17,633 nucleotides of DNA from Bacteroidota bacterium (GTDB lineage: Bacteria; Bacteroidota; Kryptoniia; Kryptoniales; JAKASW01), in the NCBI GenBank assembly GCA_021796055.1, contig JAJYOS010000021.1:1-17633 (forward strand), in the 5' to 3' direction. Below, one piece after another: positions 5,654 to 12,300 of this stretch (positions are counted from its first letter, which is position 1; each line of letters starts with the position of its first letter). Made by a program: the position numbers and the translations under genes. Under the pieces are notes generated by a model. The model saw only the letters and a program-made list of their open reading frames with translations, ran no database searches and was not told the DNA's origin.

Positions 5654-6087
5654 ACCTTCCCGCTCTTCTTGCTTCGCTTTGTGCTGATGAAGGCTTTGTT
5701 CCTTATGGCTACAAAGACAGCCTCGGTATTCTCACTATCGGTTACGGAACGAACATCGACAAGAACCACGGCGGGTTTATCACTAAGGAAGAGGCGGAAT
5801 ATCTTTTGAACAATCGACTCACGAGTAAGATTCAGGAACTTGATTCGGCAATCCCCTGGTGGAGACAGCTATCAGATGCAAGGCAGAACGTACTTGCAGA
5901 AATGGCCTATCAGATGGGAACGCAGAATTTGCTTGGCTTCCATATGATGCTTTCCTATCTCAGGGAAGGGAATTACGAATCGGCGGCGAATGCAGGGCTG
6001 CAATCAGAATGGGCCGAAGTTCAGTCACCGGAGAGAGCGGAAAGGCTGATGCAGATTTTAAGAACCGGAGATATTAATGCAGCTTGA
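5650..6087 (+). CDS. T4-type lysozyme endolysin (GH24)
   Basis: 145 residues. Glu14, Asp23 and Thr29 in DEGFVPYGYKDSLGILTIGYG have the same spacing as the catalytic Glu11, Asp20 and Thr26 of T4 lysozyme. The conserved TIGYGTN motif is present, and the later SDARQNVLAEMAYQMG matches the helical lobe of the family. It cleaves the MurNAc-GlcNAc bond of peptidoglycan. There is no signal peptide, so it needs a holin, which fits its place after the holin-like and spanin-like genes. It overlaps both neighbours, by ATGA upstream and 11 bp downstream. Confidence 0.92.
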   Translation: MNLPALLASLCADEGFVPYGYKDSLGILTIGYGTNIDKNHGGFITKEEAEYLLNNRLTSKIQELDSAIPWWRQLSDARQNVLAEMAYQMGTQNLLGFHMMLSYLREGNYESAANAGLQSEWAEVQSPERAERLMQILRTGDINAA

Positions 6088-6658
6088 GGCCGGAGATATA
6101 ATCATTGTCGGAGGAGGCACCGACTGCCTCTCGAAGCTTATCTACTGGGGAAGTTCAACCAGAACGCAGGAATGTCTTGACAGCCATACGATGTTAGGTG
6201 CAGGTGTTAAAGTTGCGGATAACACAAAGACGGCGGAGCTCACCTTTGGCGCTGACGCTCTTGTTATGCTTGGTAAGTGGATACCTGAAAATTACGGGCG
6301 GTATATTGTCTATGGATGGTCTGATCCGGTCGCCAAAAATGTCGCCGCTTCTTATGTCGATGAACTTTTCAATAAGCTCAACGGACAACCCTACGGTGCG
6401 GAGCAATATCTTTATTTCGCCTGGCGCAGGCTCTGCAATATTCTTGCACTCCCCCCGCGCTTGGCAATCCACCAATGGTTCTCGTGGGGATATATCTGCA
6501 CAACGGTCGTCAACATGGAAATCCGGCATACTGCAAAAGTGATGGGATACGAAATAAGTTATCCTTACGGTAACGGAGCTATGACCCCTCTTGATGTTGT
6601 CAACGTTTGTAACAAACTTGTTCTTGACAAGCATTTGATTGAAAAGGCGAAGAAATGA
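6077..6658 (+). CDS. Permuted papain-like (YiiX/NlpC-P60 type) enzyme
   Basis: 193 residues. The N-terminal LEAGDIIIVGGGTDCLSKLI and the following CLDSHTML (His37) match the start of permuted NlpC/P60 proteins, where His precedes Cys. The matching Cys141 lies in WGYICTTVVN. Members of this superfamily cleave amide or ester bonds in cell-wall peptides, proteins or lipids. The gene directly follows the endolysin with an 11-bp overlap, so a role in lysis or cell-wall attack is likely, though virion maturation is also possible. There is no signal peptide. The third catalytic residue is not assigned. Confidence 0.7.
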   Translation: MQLEAGDIIIVGGGTDCLSKLIYWGSSTRTQECLDSHTMLGAGVKVADNTKTAELTFGADALVMLGKWIPENYGRYIVYGWSDPVAKNVAASYVDELFNKLNGQPYGAEQYLYFAWRRLCNILALPPRLAIHQWFSWGYICTTVVNMEIRHTAKVMGYEISYPYGNGAMTPLDVVNVCNKLVLDKHLIEKAKK

Positions 6659-7464
6659 AAAAGTTAAGCCTCAAAGAAGTTAAGCGGAGAATCAGAAACC
6701 ACGAAGCTCTGCCTGATGACGTTGTAAGATGGTATCCGAAACTTATGTCGAGGTACACGATAAGGAAGGCAAAAAGGAATCCCGACGGCTTCACCGGCAA
6801 AGAATCCCGCCCACGGCTAAAGAGATACGGAAAAGGTGAATACCGGAGGTCGGCAAGGTCGAAGGATCTGTATCCGAGAGCATTTGTGAAGAATCCTAAT
6901 AAGTACGCAGATATGCCGACAGAAAATTTGACCGCACTGCTCTCCGATTATACTGGTCGCCTATACTATTGCAGTAGTTCAGGTGAGGGCCGCAAGATGC
7001 GTAGGTATCTGGAATCGGAAATTCGGAAGATTGACAGAGAACTTGAACGGCGCAAGGCCTCGAATCCCTCCCGCATCTCCCGAATCAAATCCCACGTGAA
7101 GGCGCACCTCGACAAAGACCAGCGGGACTTCCAGAAAGAAATTGATGAGGATGACGAACTGAAGATGTGGCTTGACCGCAATCCTAAATTTTCCGCATCT
7201 CAGCGAAGGAAGTATGCCGCTTCTGGTGTAGCTCTTCCCGATGGAAGCTTCCCAATTCGTAACCGCAAGGATTTGATGGACGCTCTCCACGATCTCGGCA
7301 GAACGAAGCACTACGCAGCCGCAAAGAGGCACATCATAAAACGCGCAAGAGCTTTAGAACTTACCGAAGACCTTAATCCCGAATGGGTACGGAGGAAAGG
7401 AAAGAAGAGAAACCCGAAACGGTACCATAGAATGAGAAACGGCGATTTGGTTTTAGCTCAATGA
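6655..7464 (+). CDS. Basic protein with conserved phage C-terminal domain and Asn-Pro motifs
   Basis: 269 residues, very rich in Lys and Arg. Residues about 178-245 (ASQRRKYAASGVALPDGSFP, then RNRKDLMDAL, then AAAKRHIIKRARAL) match a small domain I recognise from many phage head-region proteins of unknown function (DUF6582-like; from memory). A charged helical segment (about 110-170) precedes it. Basic Asn-Pro motifs occur five times (KRNPDG, VKNPNK, SNPSR, DRNPKF, KRNPKR). It is ATGA-coupled to both neighbours. A nucleic-acid- or capsid-interior-binding role is inferred from charge only. Confidence 0.8.
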   Translation: MKKLSLKEVKRRIRNHEALPDDVVRWYPKLMSRYTIRKAKRNPDGFTGKESRPRLKRYGKGEYRRSARSKDLYPRAFVKNPNKYADMPTENLTALLSDYTGRLYYCSSSGEGRKMRRYLESEIRKIDRELERRKASNPSRISRIKSHVKAHLDKDQRDFQKEIDEDDELKMWLDRNPKFSASQRRKYAASGVALPDGSFPIRNRKDLMDALHDLGRTKHYAAAKRHIIKRARALELTEDLNPEWVRRKGKKRNPKRYHRMRNGDLVLAQ

Positions 7465-7640
7465 TTTCAAGCGGAGGCACATATTACGAAGTTCGATACA
7501 GGAATTGCAGAGTATCACCCCAGATATTAACGGGATACTTTACCCGATCTGAACTTTCCCAAATGCAGTTTTCTTACTGCGTCCTAAATGTGAAACAGAT
7601 AACAGAGAATGAATACAAACGCCACATTAACCAACAATGA
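7461..7640 (+). CDS. Small hypothetical protein, 59 residues
   Basis: A gene fitted exactly between two others, with ATGA overlaps at both ends. The product begins MISSGGTYYEVRYRNCRV and ends EYKRHINQQ. It is soluble, mildly basic, with two cysteines. The tight fit into the operon is the main support. No motif or family is recognised. Confidence 0.7.
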   Translation: MISSGGTYYEVRYRNCRVSPQILTGYFTRSELSQMQFSYCVLNVKQITENEYKRHINQQ

Positions 7641-7882
7641 CACGAGCCATGTACTACATAAAGAGCTCCATCCTGTACCTGATACCCGCACCAGTTATAG
7701 TGTCGGCGATTTCGGACCTGTTTCACGGGCAGCAAAATACAGCCCCTTTTCTTCTTGCAATTGTAGTGATGTACTACGCCATTATGCGGAAGATAGATTC
7801 TCTCGTTTTTCGGGTGACAGACCTAGAAAAGCACATGGACGAAATTTCTCACATGGAACCGAATGGCACGCGGAAACGGTGA
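7637..7882 (+). CDS. Small two-helix membrane protein
   Basis: 81 residues with two hydrophobic segments (about 8-27 and 36-50) and a charged C-terminal helix rich in heptad-like Leu/Val (IDSLVFRVTDLEKHMDEISHM). This is a common shape for phage holin-like or superinfection proteins, so a second holin or antiholin is possible. It is the last gene of the block driven from 2468 and stops just before the promoter at 7889. Function is not established. Confidence 0.7.
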   Translation: MTRAMYYIKSSILYLIPAPVIVSAISDLFHGQQNTAPFLLAIVVMYYAIMRKIDSLVFRVTDLEKHMDEISHMEPNGTRKR

Positions 7883-7888
7883 TGCCGC

Positions 7889-7917
7889 TTGACATTCACA
7901 CAGAAATAAAGTAAAAT
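7889..7917 (+). promoter_or_regulatory. Strong sigma70-type promoter of the structural block
   Basis: TTGACA (7889-7894) is a perfect -35 box and TAAAAT (7912-7917) matches the -10 box at 5 of 6, with exactly 17 bp between. It is the best promoter in the window and sits 43 bp before the start of the gene at 7960. It likely drives the capsid-candidate genes that follow. Confidence 0.85.
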
Positions 7918-7959
7918 TCACCAACATAACGATCACGGCAAACATAGGAGATACGCCAC

Positions 7960-8616
7960 ATGATCTACGCCACAAACCCCAGACGAAGGCGGCACCGCGC
8001 TCGCCGGAGAAGGAATCCCGAATCGAGAAGCCAAAGACGAAGAGCCGCCCGTAAAGGCTGGCGGAGTCGTAGGCGCTATCGCGTGAATCCTTCCCGTCAT
8101 CATGTCATGCGAAGGCGGCACAGAGTCCGTCGGCGCAGAAATCCTTTTTACGGTCACAGAGCGGAGCATTCGATGGATGCACGCCGTGGCTGGAGGCACC
8201 GCAGGTCGAGACGCTATTTGAGGCACCGAAGAAACCCAGGAGGAATGGGGATCGGAAACGCCTTGAAGAATGGCGCCATCGGCGCAGTCGGGACGCTGGT
8301 AATAAACGGCGTCACAAATGAAGTCAATAAGCTTATAGGTTTCACCGGAATGACCGGCGATGCCGTGCAGCTTGCTGGCGCGGTATTCATTCCCGCACTT
8401 CTTTCAAAGTTCCTCAAGGGCTCGGCGGAAACCATTCAGCTTGTCGCTACTGGATACATTCTCACGAAGGTAGCTAACCAGGTTGTTGGAACCGCACTTC
8501 CTTCTTTCAATCTTTCTGCACTCATGCCGACTCAGCCGATGGGTGCTCTAATGCCAGCATCAGGCATGCCGATGAGCGCGCAGTCTCCGGCATACGAATA
8601 CGACCTGAACGGTTAA
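7960..8616 (+). CDS. Protamine-like Arg-rich protein with Gly-rich hydrophobic domain
   Basis: 218 residues in two halves. Residues 1-95 are extremely rich in Arg and His with repeated Asn-Pro motifs (TNPRRR, RRNPES, RVNPSR, RRNPFY, RRNPGG). Residues about 95-185 are glycine-rich and hydrophobic (GAIGAVGTLVINGV, LAGAVFIPALLSKF, IQLVATGYILTKV), likely membrane-associated helices. The end is Met/Pro-rich. AGGAG sits 9 nt before the ATG and the strongest promoter is upstream, so high expression is expected. Joining a DNA-condensing part to a membrane part suggests it tethers packaged DNA to a virion membrane; this is inference. Confidence 0.8.
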   Translation: MIYATNPRRRRHRARRRRNPESRSQRRRAARKGWRSRRRYRVNPSRHHVMRRRHRVRRRRNPFYGHRAEHSMDARRGWRHRRSRRYLRHRRNPGGMGIGNALKNGAIGAVGTLVINGVTNEVNKLIGFTGMTGDAVQLAGAVFIPALLSKFLKGSAETIQLVATGYILTKVANQVVGTALPSFNLSALMPTQPMGALMPASGMPMSAQSPAYEYDLNG

Positions 8617-8630
8617 TAGGAGAAAACGAA

Positions 8631-9203
8631 ATGTCTAATCCTGTTTTACAGGGCATCAATTCTGTCGTCGATACGGAGCTGTTTGATATACAGTCGCTCG
8701 GGAGCTCGCTTACCGCAGCGCCGTATAACTTTTTCAGCGATTCGGTCGGCAAGAATAAGGCCTATCGCACAAACTTGCAGACCCCGAACACGATTCCGAC
8801 GAACTGGCAGCAGTTCACCGTGACGGGGTTTACGATGCAGTTCCTCACTTCGGAACTCGCAATCACTGACTACCTCGCCTTCTTCAACAAGAACGGTTTC
8901 TATCAGTTCACGCTCGGACAGACCCCTCTTCGCTATGGTTCCATAGCTGAGTTTTGCCCGATTGTGGCGATCACGGAAACTACTTTCGAAGTCGGCATCT
9001 CGGTAGTCGATACCGTTTCGATTCACGAATACGTCGATAAGAAGGGCGCTTATATCCCGCTCACCAAAGGATATGAGATCAGCATCCCCTCGAACACGGC
9101 GTTTGGTTTTACCCTGACCCTGACAGCGGACGTGACAGGGCTTCACAATGTCAACCTCAAGGTTGGCATTAAAGGGCAGTTGTCCAGACAGGTTATCGGG
9201 TGA
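8631..9203 (+). CDS. Candidate major capsid protein A (paralogue of next gene)
   Basis: 190 residues, beta-rich, with few charges and no signal or membrane segment. It has a good Shine-Dalgarno (TAGGAGAAAA) and follows the strong promoter by one gene. It shares with the protein at 9208 the pattern VxDxxLxD, then NT[IL]P[TA]NWxxFxVTG, then YxxTxGQTP[LI][RK][YF]G with a downstream EF. A pair of adjacent paralogous beta-proteins of this size recalls the two single-jelly-roll capsid proteins of P23-77-like viruses, but no sequence match is claimed. It could instead be a decoration or spike protein. Confidence 0.7.
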   Translation: MSNPVLQGINSVVDTELFDIQSLGSSLTAAPYNFFSDSVGKNKAYRTNLQTPNTIPTNWQQFTVTGFTMQFLTSELAITDYLAFFNKNGFYQFTLGQTPLRYGSIAEFCPIVAITETTFEVGISVVDTVSIHEYVDKKGAYIPLTKGYEISIPSNTAFGFTLTLTADVTGLHNVNLKVGIKGQLSRQVIG

Positions 9204-9207
9204 CGCT

Positions 9208-9765
9208 ATGCCTAACACAACAGTAGTAGGTAATCAGTCGGTTATCGATTTCGTGCTTTACGATTTCATAACCGAGGCGTCAAGCTTCACGGCCCATACC
9301 GACGTGTTCTTTACGGACACACTCGGGAGCGGACTCCAGATCAGTCCTCTCGCAGTCGCGAATACCCTTCCAGCCAACTGGACAAAGTTCGACGTCACTG
9401 GCATCGGGATAAAGTTCACAAGCGGCGTTTTCTCCGCCGCGAGTTCGAATGGATTCCTGACTGCGGTACAGGACGCTTCCTACCAGGTCACGGTTGGTCA
9501 AACCCCGATTAAGTTTGGGCATCTGACTGAGTTCCTGAATGTGGTCGGCAGCTTCAAGTATACCTCCGCAAACACGAGTTCGATCGTAGCAATCGATCCC
9601 TCTCACATGCAGAGCGCTTACTTGTCTCTTTCGGTCCCGATCACGATTCCCGCGCTCACATACTTCGATATGCAGATCGTTTGGAATACGGTTTCTACCG
9701 CGTTCGATTCGGCTGTTGTCGGAGTTTTCTTCAAAGGGCTCCTCTACCAGAACATTTATGGTTGA
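9208..9765 (+). CDS. Candidate major capsid protein B (paralogue of previous gene)
   Basis: 185 residues from ATG 9208, starting MPNTTVVGNQSVIDFV. An in-frame ATG at 9148 lies inside the previous gene and is rejected. It aligns over most of its length with the protein at 8631 (shared NTLPANW, VTG, YQVTVGQTPIKFG, EF), so the two arose by duplication. It is beta-rich with Ser and Thr and no membrane segment. Both are best read as partner subunits of a shell or its surface. The stop overlaps the next start by 8 bp. Confidence 0.7.
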   Translation: MPNTTVVGNQSVIDFVLYDFITEASSFTAHTDVFFTDTLGSGLQISPLAVANTLPANWTKFDVTGIGIKFTSGVFSAASSNGFLTAVQDASYQVTVGQTPIKFGHLTEFLNVVGSFKYTSANTSSIVAIDPSHMQSAYLSLSVPITIPALTYFDMQIVWNTVSTAFDSAVVGVFFKGLLYQNIYG

Positions 9766-10159
9766 GAATCCTTTCGCTTCGCAACATGGTACGCTGGAGG
9801 CTGTGACAAACAGCCTCCGGCTCATACCTTCTACTTTCTCGCTCACGGCAAATGGGCAAGTCGAAAACCTGCTCAATATCGGCAATGATGAGAGCTTTTA
9901 TCTTCTGGCAATCTCTGAGTATCACGTCGGTTCATTCAAGTTCAACTTCCGGCTTTATAACCAGGACTGGTTCTTCCTGGGAACAACAACGGGAGGGAGC
10001 TACACTATGACCTACGTAAACAATGATGCGATATTCTCGGTTGATCCAGTGAACAGCTTGACAGAGGCGAAATTCGTATTGCCGAAAAGGGTTCGCATTC
10101 AGGGCGGTTCGGGACCGATGTTCAGGTATATGACCGATCTGGCTCAGAGAACACAGTGA
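9758..10159 (+). CDS. Small beta-rich virion protein, tandem family member 1
   Basis: 133 residues from ATG 9758; the earlier in-frame ATG at 9716 lies inside the previous gene. The core pattern FKFNFRLYNQDWFFLG, then later FVLPKRVRIQGG, aligns with the proteins at 10194 and 10562 (aromatic-x-NF-[RQ], then FF, then a late hydrophobic-Pro strand). It has no membrane segment. The order of strands suggests a small beta sandwich. A minor capsid, vertex or spike role fits its place after the capsid candidates. Family not recognised. Confidence 0.7.
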   Translation: MVENPFASQHGTLEAVTNSLRLIPSTFSLTANGQVENLLNIGNDESFYLLAISEYHVGSFKFNFRLYNQDWFFLGTTTGGSYTMTYVNNDAIFSVDPVNSLTEAKFVLPKRVRIQGGSGPMFRYMTDLAQRTQ

Positions 10160-10193
10160 TACTCACGTTTCAACTAATAAAGGCAGCATAGCG

Positions 10194-10565
10194 ATGCCGT
10201 ACCCAGGCTATTTTTTAGTCTACCCGCAAACGCTCGCAGGGAATGGTTCAGTAACGAAAGATCCGCTGAATATCCAGCTCCAATTCCCCGTGAAGGTTTA
10301 CGCAGTTTCCCAAAGCTCTACCTCGACAAACTATCTTTTTAATTTCCAGCTTGCAGGCCAAGACTTCCCTTTCTTCGCTGTCAATCAGGCGTCGGCAATC
10401 GGAGTTAATATGTCCGCGATCTGGCCGTCAAACGTCCTGAAGCCAATTAAGCTCGGTGGAGAGATACTCCTTAGACCGTCAGACAGGCTCCTTATTTCGC
10501 TGACGGACAAATCCGGTTCATCGAATGAAATTCAGATAGTTTTTTGGTGCAAGGCAGAGGTATGA
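10194..10565 (+). CDS. Small beta-rich virion protein, tandem family member 2
   Basis: 123 residues, starting MPYPGYFLVYPQTL after a short 34-bp gap with AAAGGCAG before the ATG. The pattern YLFNFQLAGQDFPFFAV and the late ILLRPSDRLLISL match the neighbours at 9758 and 10562. It is mostly beta with few charges. The gap before it is the only one in this run, yet it holds no clear promoter. Probable minor virion protein by context. Confidence 0.7.
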   Translation: MPYPGYFLVYPQTLAGNGSVTKDPLNIQLQFPVKVYAVSQSSTSTNYLFNFQLAGQDFPFFAVNQASAIGVNMSAIWPSNVLKPIKLGGEILLRPSDRLLISLTDKSGSSNEIQIVFWCKAEV

Positions 10566-10918
10566 AGACGCCTTTTTTCTTCGTGCTCCCTCTCTCGGCA
10601 TCAAGCACAGCGGTGCAAACTCCAAAGGGCTACGTAGGGCAGCCTTATGAGTTCCACATTGAAAGTTTTAACGCTGAAATTGATGCGGGAGTTTTCTCCG
10701 GCTATTTCAACTGGAACTTTAGGATATTCGGACAACAGCAATACTTTTTTTATTCCGATCTTCCTGATACTTCATTCGGGAAAGCGATTGAATATCTGCC
10801 CTTCTCGCTTATGTCAGAGGTTGTAGTGCCGCCAAACAAAATTCTTGAGTTCCGAATAGTGCCGCTTCAAAACATCACGGAGGGCCAGCTTGTGCTAAAT
10901 GGTTATCTGCTCACATGA
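10562..10918 (+). CDS. Small beta-rich virion protein, tandem family member 3
   Basis: 118 residues from ATG 10562, which overlaps the previous stop (ATGA). The upstream in-frame ATG at 10544 is inside the prior gene. It contains YFNWNFRIFGQQQYFFY and EVVVPPNKILEFRI, the same layout as members 1 and 2, so this is a duplicated series. No membrane segment. Minor capsid or spike role is inferred from context only. Confidence 0.7.
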   Translation: MKTPFFFVLPLSASSTAVQTPKGYVGQPYEFHIESFNAEIDAGVFSGYFNWNFRIFGQQQYFFYSDLPDTSFGKAIEYLPFSLMSEVVVPPNKILEFRIVPLQNITEGQLVLNGYLLT

Positions 10919-11304
10919 TTGGACTGTTCCCTTTCTTCTCGACAAAAACCTTTCAGGTTGCGGCAAACGCTAATCCTCCTGATGGAACCGTAATAACATT
11001 CACGACAAGGAGCGACGTTCAGATCAGGGCGATTAGTTGCTATCTGTCCGCTGGCACTGCTCCCGTCGGCTATGAGCGAACCTTAAACTTCCGTCCGGTC
11101 GGTGAAACGAAATGGGTTGCCGATAGCGGCATTGACATTGCCTCGATAATTGGGAGCGTTACTCCGTACAGACTGCCATATTACATGACAGTCAATCCAT
11201 CAAAAGGGCTTGAGGTTTTATTTACTGATGCTCAAGGGACGTCGTACACGGCTTATCTCTTACTTATCGGAGTACAAGCAATAGACACGGAGCAAACGCA
11301 ATGA
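10915..11304 (+). CDS. Small beta-rich virion protein, tandem family member 4
   Basis: 129 residues with an ATGA overlap upstream. The pattern RTLNFRPVGETKWV followed by MTVNPSKGLEVLF resembles the core of members 1-3 more distantly (x-NFR, then Trp or aromatic, then a V-x-P-x-K strand). It starts MIGLFPFFSTKTFQVA, slightly hydrophobic but not a signal peptide. Likely a structural protein by context; no known family. Confidence 0.68.
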   Translation: MIGLFPFFSTKTFQVAANANPPDGTVITFTTRSDVQIRAISCYLSAGTAPVGYERTLNFRPVGETKWVADSGIDIASIIGSVTPYRLPYYMTVNPSKGLEVLFTDAQGTSYTAYLLLIGVQAIDTEQTQ

Positions 11305-11633
11305 GTGCATATCCGATTCCGATAACATTTACTTCTCTTGCGGCAAACTCCCAGCTTACGAAACCGTTCCCCATTAACGGGCAGATCGTAGGTATAACGA
11401 GTTCATTTGCGGGACAGACTGTAAATAGCGACGTACAGTTCAATATTATCCTGTCTACGATTTCAATTACGGACGGATTCTTAAACGCTTCTGTGTTCTC
11501 GAGCATCATCGTGCCTGTGATAGTTCCGGATTGGAACAGTATTTTACCTGTCTCAGGATCAGGAACGATAATCGCCCAGAACAGTTCGAGCTCAACTGCT
11601 TACACTTTCACAATAGTACTTTTGGTGAGATGA
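11301..11633 (+). CDS. Small beta-rich virion protein, possible family member 5
   Basis: 110 residues, almost without charged residues, dominated by Ser, Thr, Val and Ile, with VQFNIILSTISITDGF in the position of the NFR strand of members 1-4. The similarity is weak, so membership is tentative. ATGA overlaps link it to both neighbours. It could be a short beta sandwich. Function unknown; structural role inferred. Confidence 0.65.
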   Translation: MSAYPIPITFTSLAANSQLTKPFPINGQIVGITSSFAGQTVNSDVQFNIILSTISITDGFLNASVFSSIIVPVIVPDWNSILPVSGSGTIIAQNSSSSTAYTFTIVLLVR

Positions 11634-12064
11634 TGGACTTTTTAGCACAGTGGTTAGAAAAAGCGGCAAGCGAATTAAAGTCAAGGCCCACGGGAGTTGC
11701 AGGCAATAATCTTGTTCCAAACGACTTCACAAATACCATTCAGGGGCCAGCTTTAAAAGTTGCTCAGGTTGGTATTCCGAGTATCGGTTACACCTACTTT
11801 AAGGGAACCGCAACCAATACTTCGTTTGGAGATAACCTTGTGTTTAACTCTCCATCACGTCCTTGCTATAATATTCAGATCGTGAATAACGACAATACAA
11901 ACTGGATTCAGTGGAGCTATGACGGCATCTCGGTCGCCGGAGAGCTTGAAGTCGGAGAGTTCACTACAGACAATCTGGTGCCTACTTTTACCCAGCTTTA
12001 CTTGCTTTGCGTAACTCAGGGGTCGGGCGGCTCAACGTGCGCTTATAAACTGAAGGTCTGGTAA
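11630..12064 (+). CDS. Beta-rich virion protein with N-terminal helix
   Basis: 144 residues from ATG 11630, which overlaps the previous stop; ATG 11633 is an equal alternative. A short amphipathic helix (DFLAQWLEKAASELKS) is followed by a beta-rich domain ending with a pair of cysteines (YLLCV and STCAYKLKVW) that could form a disulfide. No membrane segment. The position at the end of the beta-rich run suggests a spike or vertex protein linked to the anchored proteins that follow. Not recognised. Confidence 0.68.
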   Translation: MMDFLAQWLEKAASELKSRPTGVAGNNLVPNDFTNTIQGPALKVAQVGIPSIGYTYFKGTATNTSFGDNLVFNSPSRPCYNIQIVNNDNTNWIQWSYDGISVAGELEVGEFTTDNLVPTFTQLYLLCVTQGSGGSTCAYKLKVW

Positions 12065-12300
12065 TGGCGATGATCAAGGGTTGCTCGACTTGCGGAGGAG
12101 GTAAGTTATCATCTGGGAACCTATTCCAGAGTATCGGCACGTACATCAATGACGCTATAACCGCATTCGGTCAAGCCCGGACTGCCGCAACTGGTACAAC
12201 TCCAGTGGAAGGTATCAGCTCAATCACTCTTTCGAGCGCTCTTCCTGTTATTGCAATCGGAGGGGCCATCTTCTACATAATTTACAAGGCTAAGAAGTGA
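12064..12300 (+). CDS. Small C-terminally anchored membrane protein
   Basis: 78 residues. The N-terminus has CSTCGGGK, a CxxC pair. One helix at about residues 58-74 (LPVIAIGGAIFYIIY) is followed by KAKK at the end. The GG-x-x-x-Y anchor pattern is shared with several proteins here. Starts and stops overlap the neighbours. Probably a virion membrane protein; function unknown. Confidence 0.75.
   Translation: MAMIKGCSTCGGGKLSSGNLFQSIGTYINDAITAFGQARTAATGTTPVEGISSITLSSALPVIAIGGAIFYIIYKAKK

Noticed and set aside
6624..6658. TTGACA before the gene at 6655
   Set aside because: No -10-like box stands 16-18 bp downstream (GCGAAG at that place), and the gene is ATGA-coupled.
8646..9218. 190-residue minus-strand ORF antisense to the capsid candidate
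   Set aside because: The plus-strand frame has a strong ribosome site, a paralogue next door and protein-like composition; the antisense frame is Arg-rich, as expected for a shadow of this codon use.
9280..9885. 201-residue minus-strand ORF
   Set aside because: It overlaps two plus-strand genes with paralogues and has no ribosome site or known pattern.
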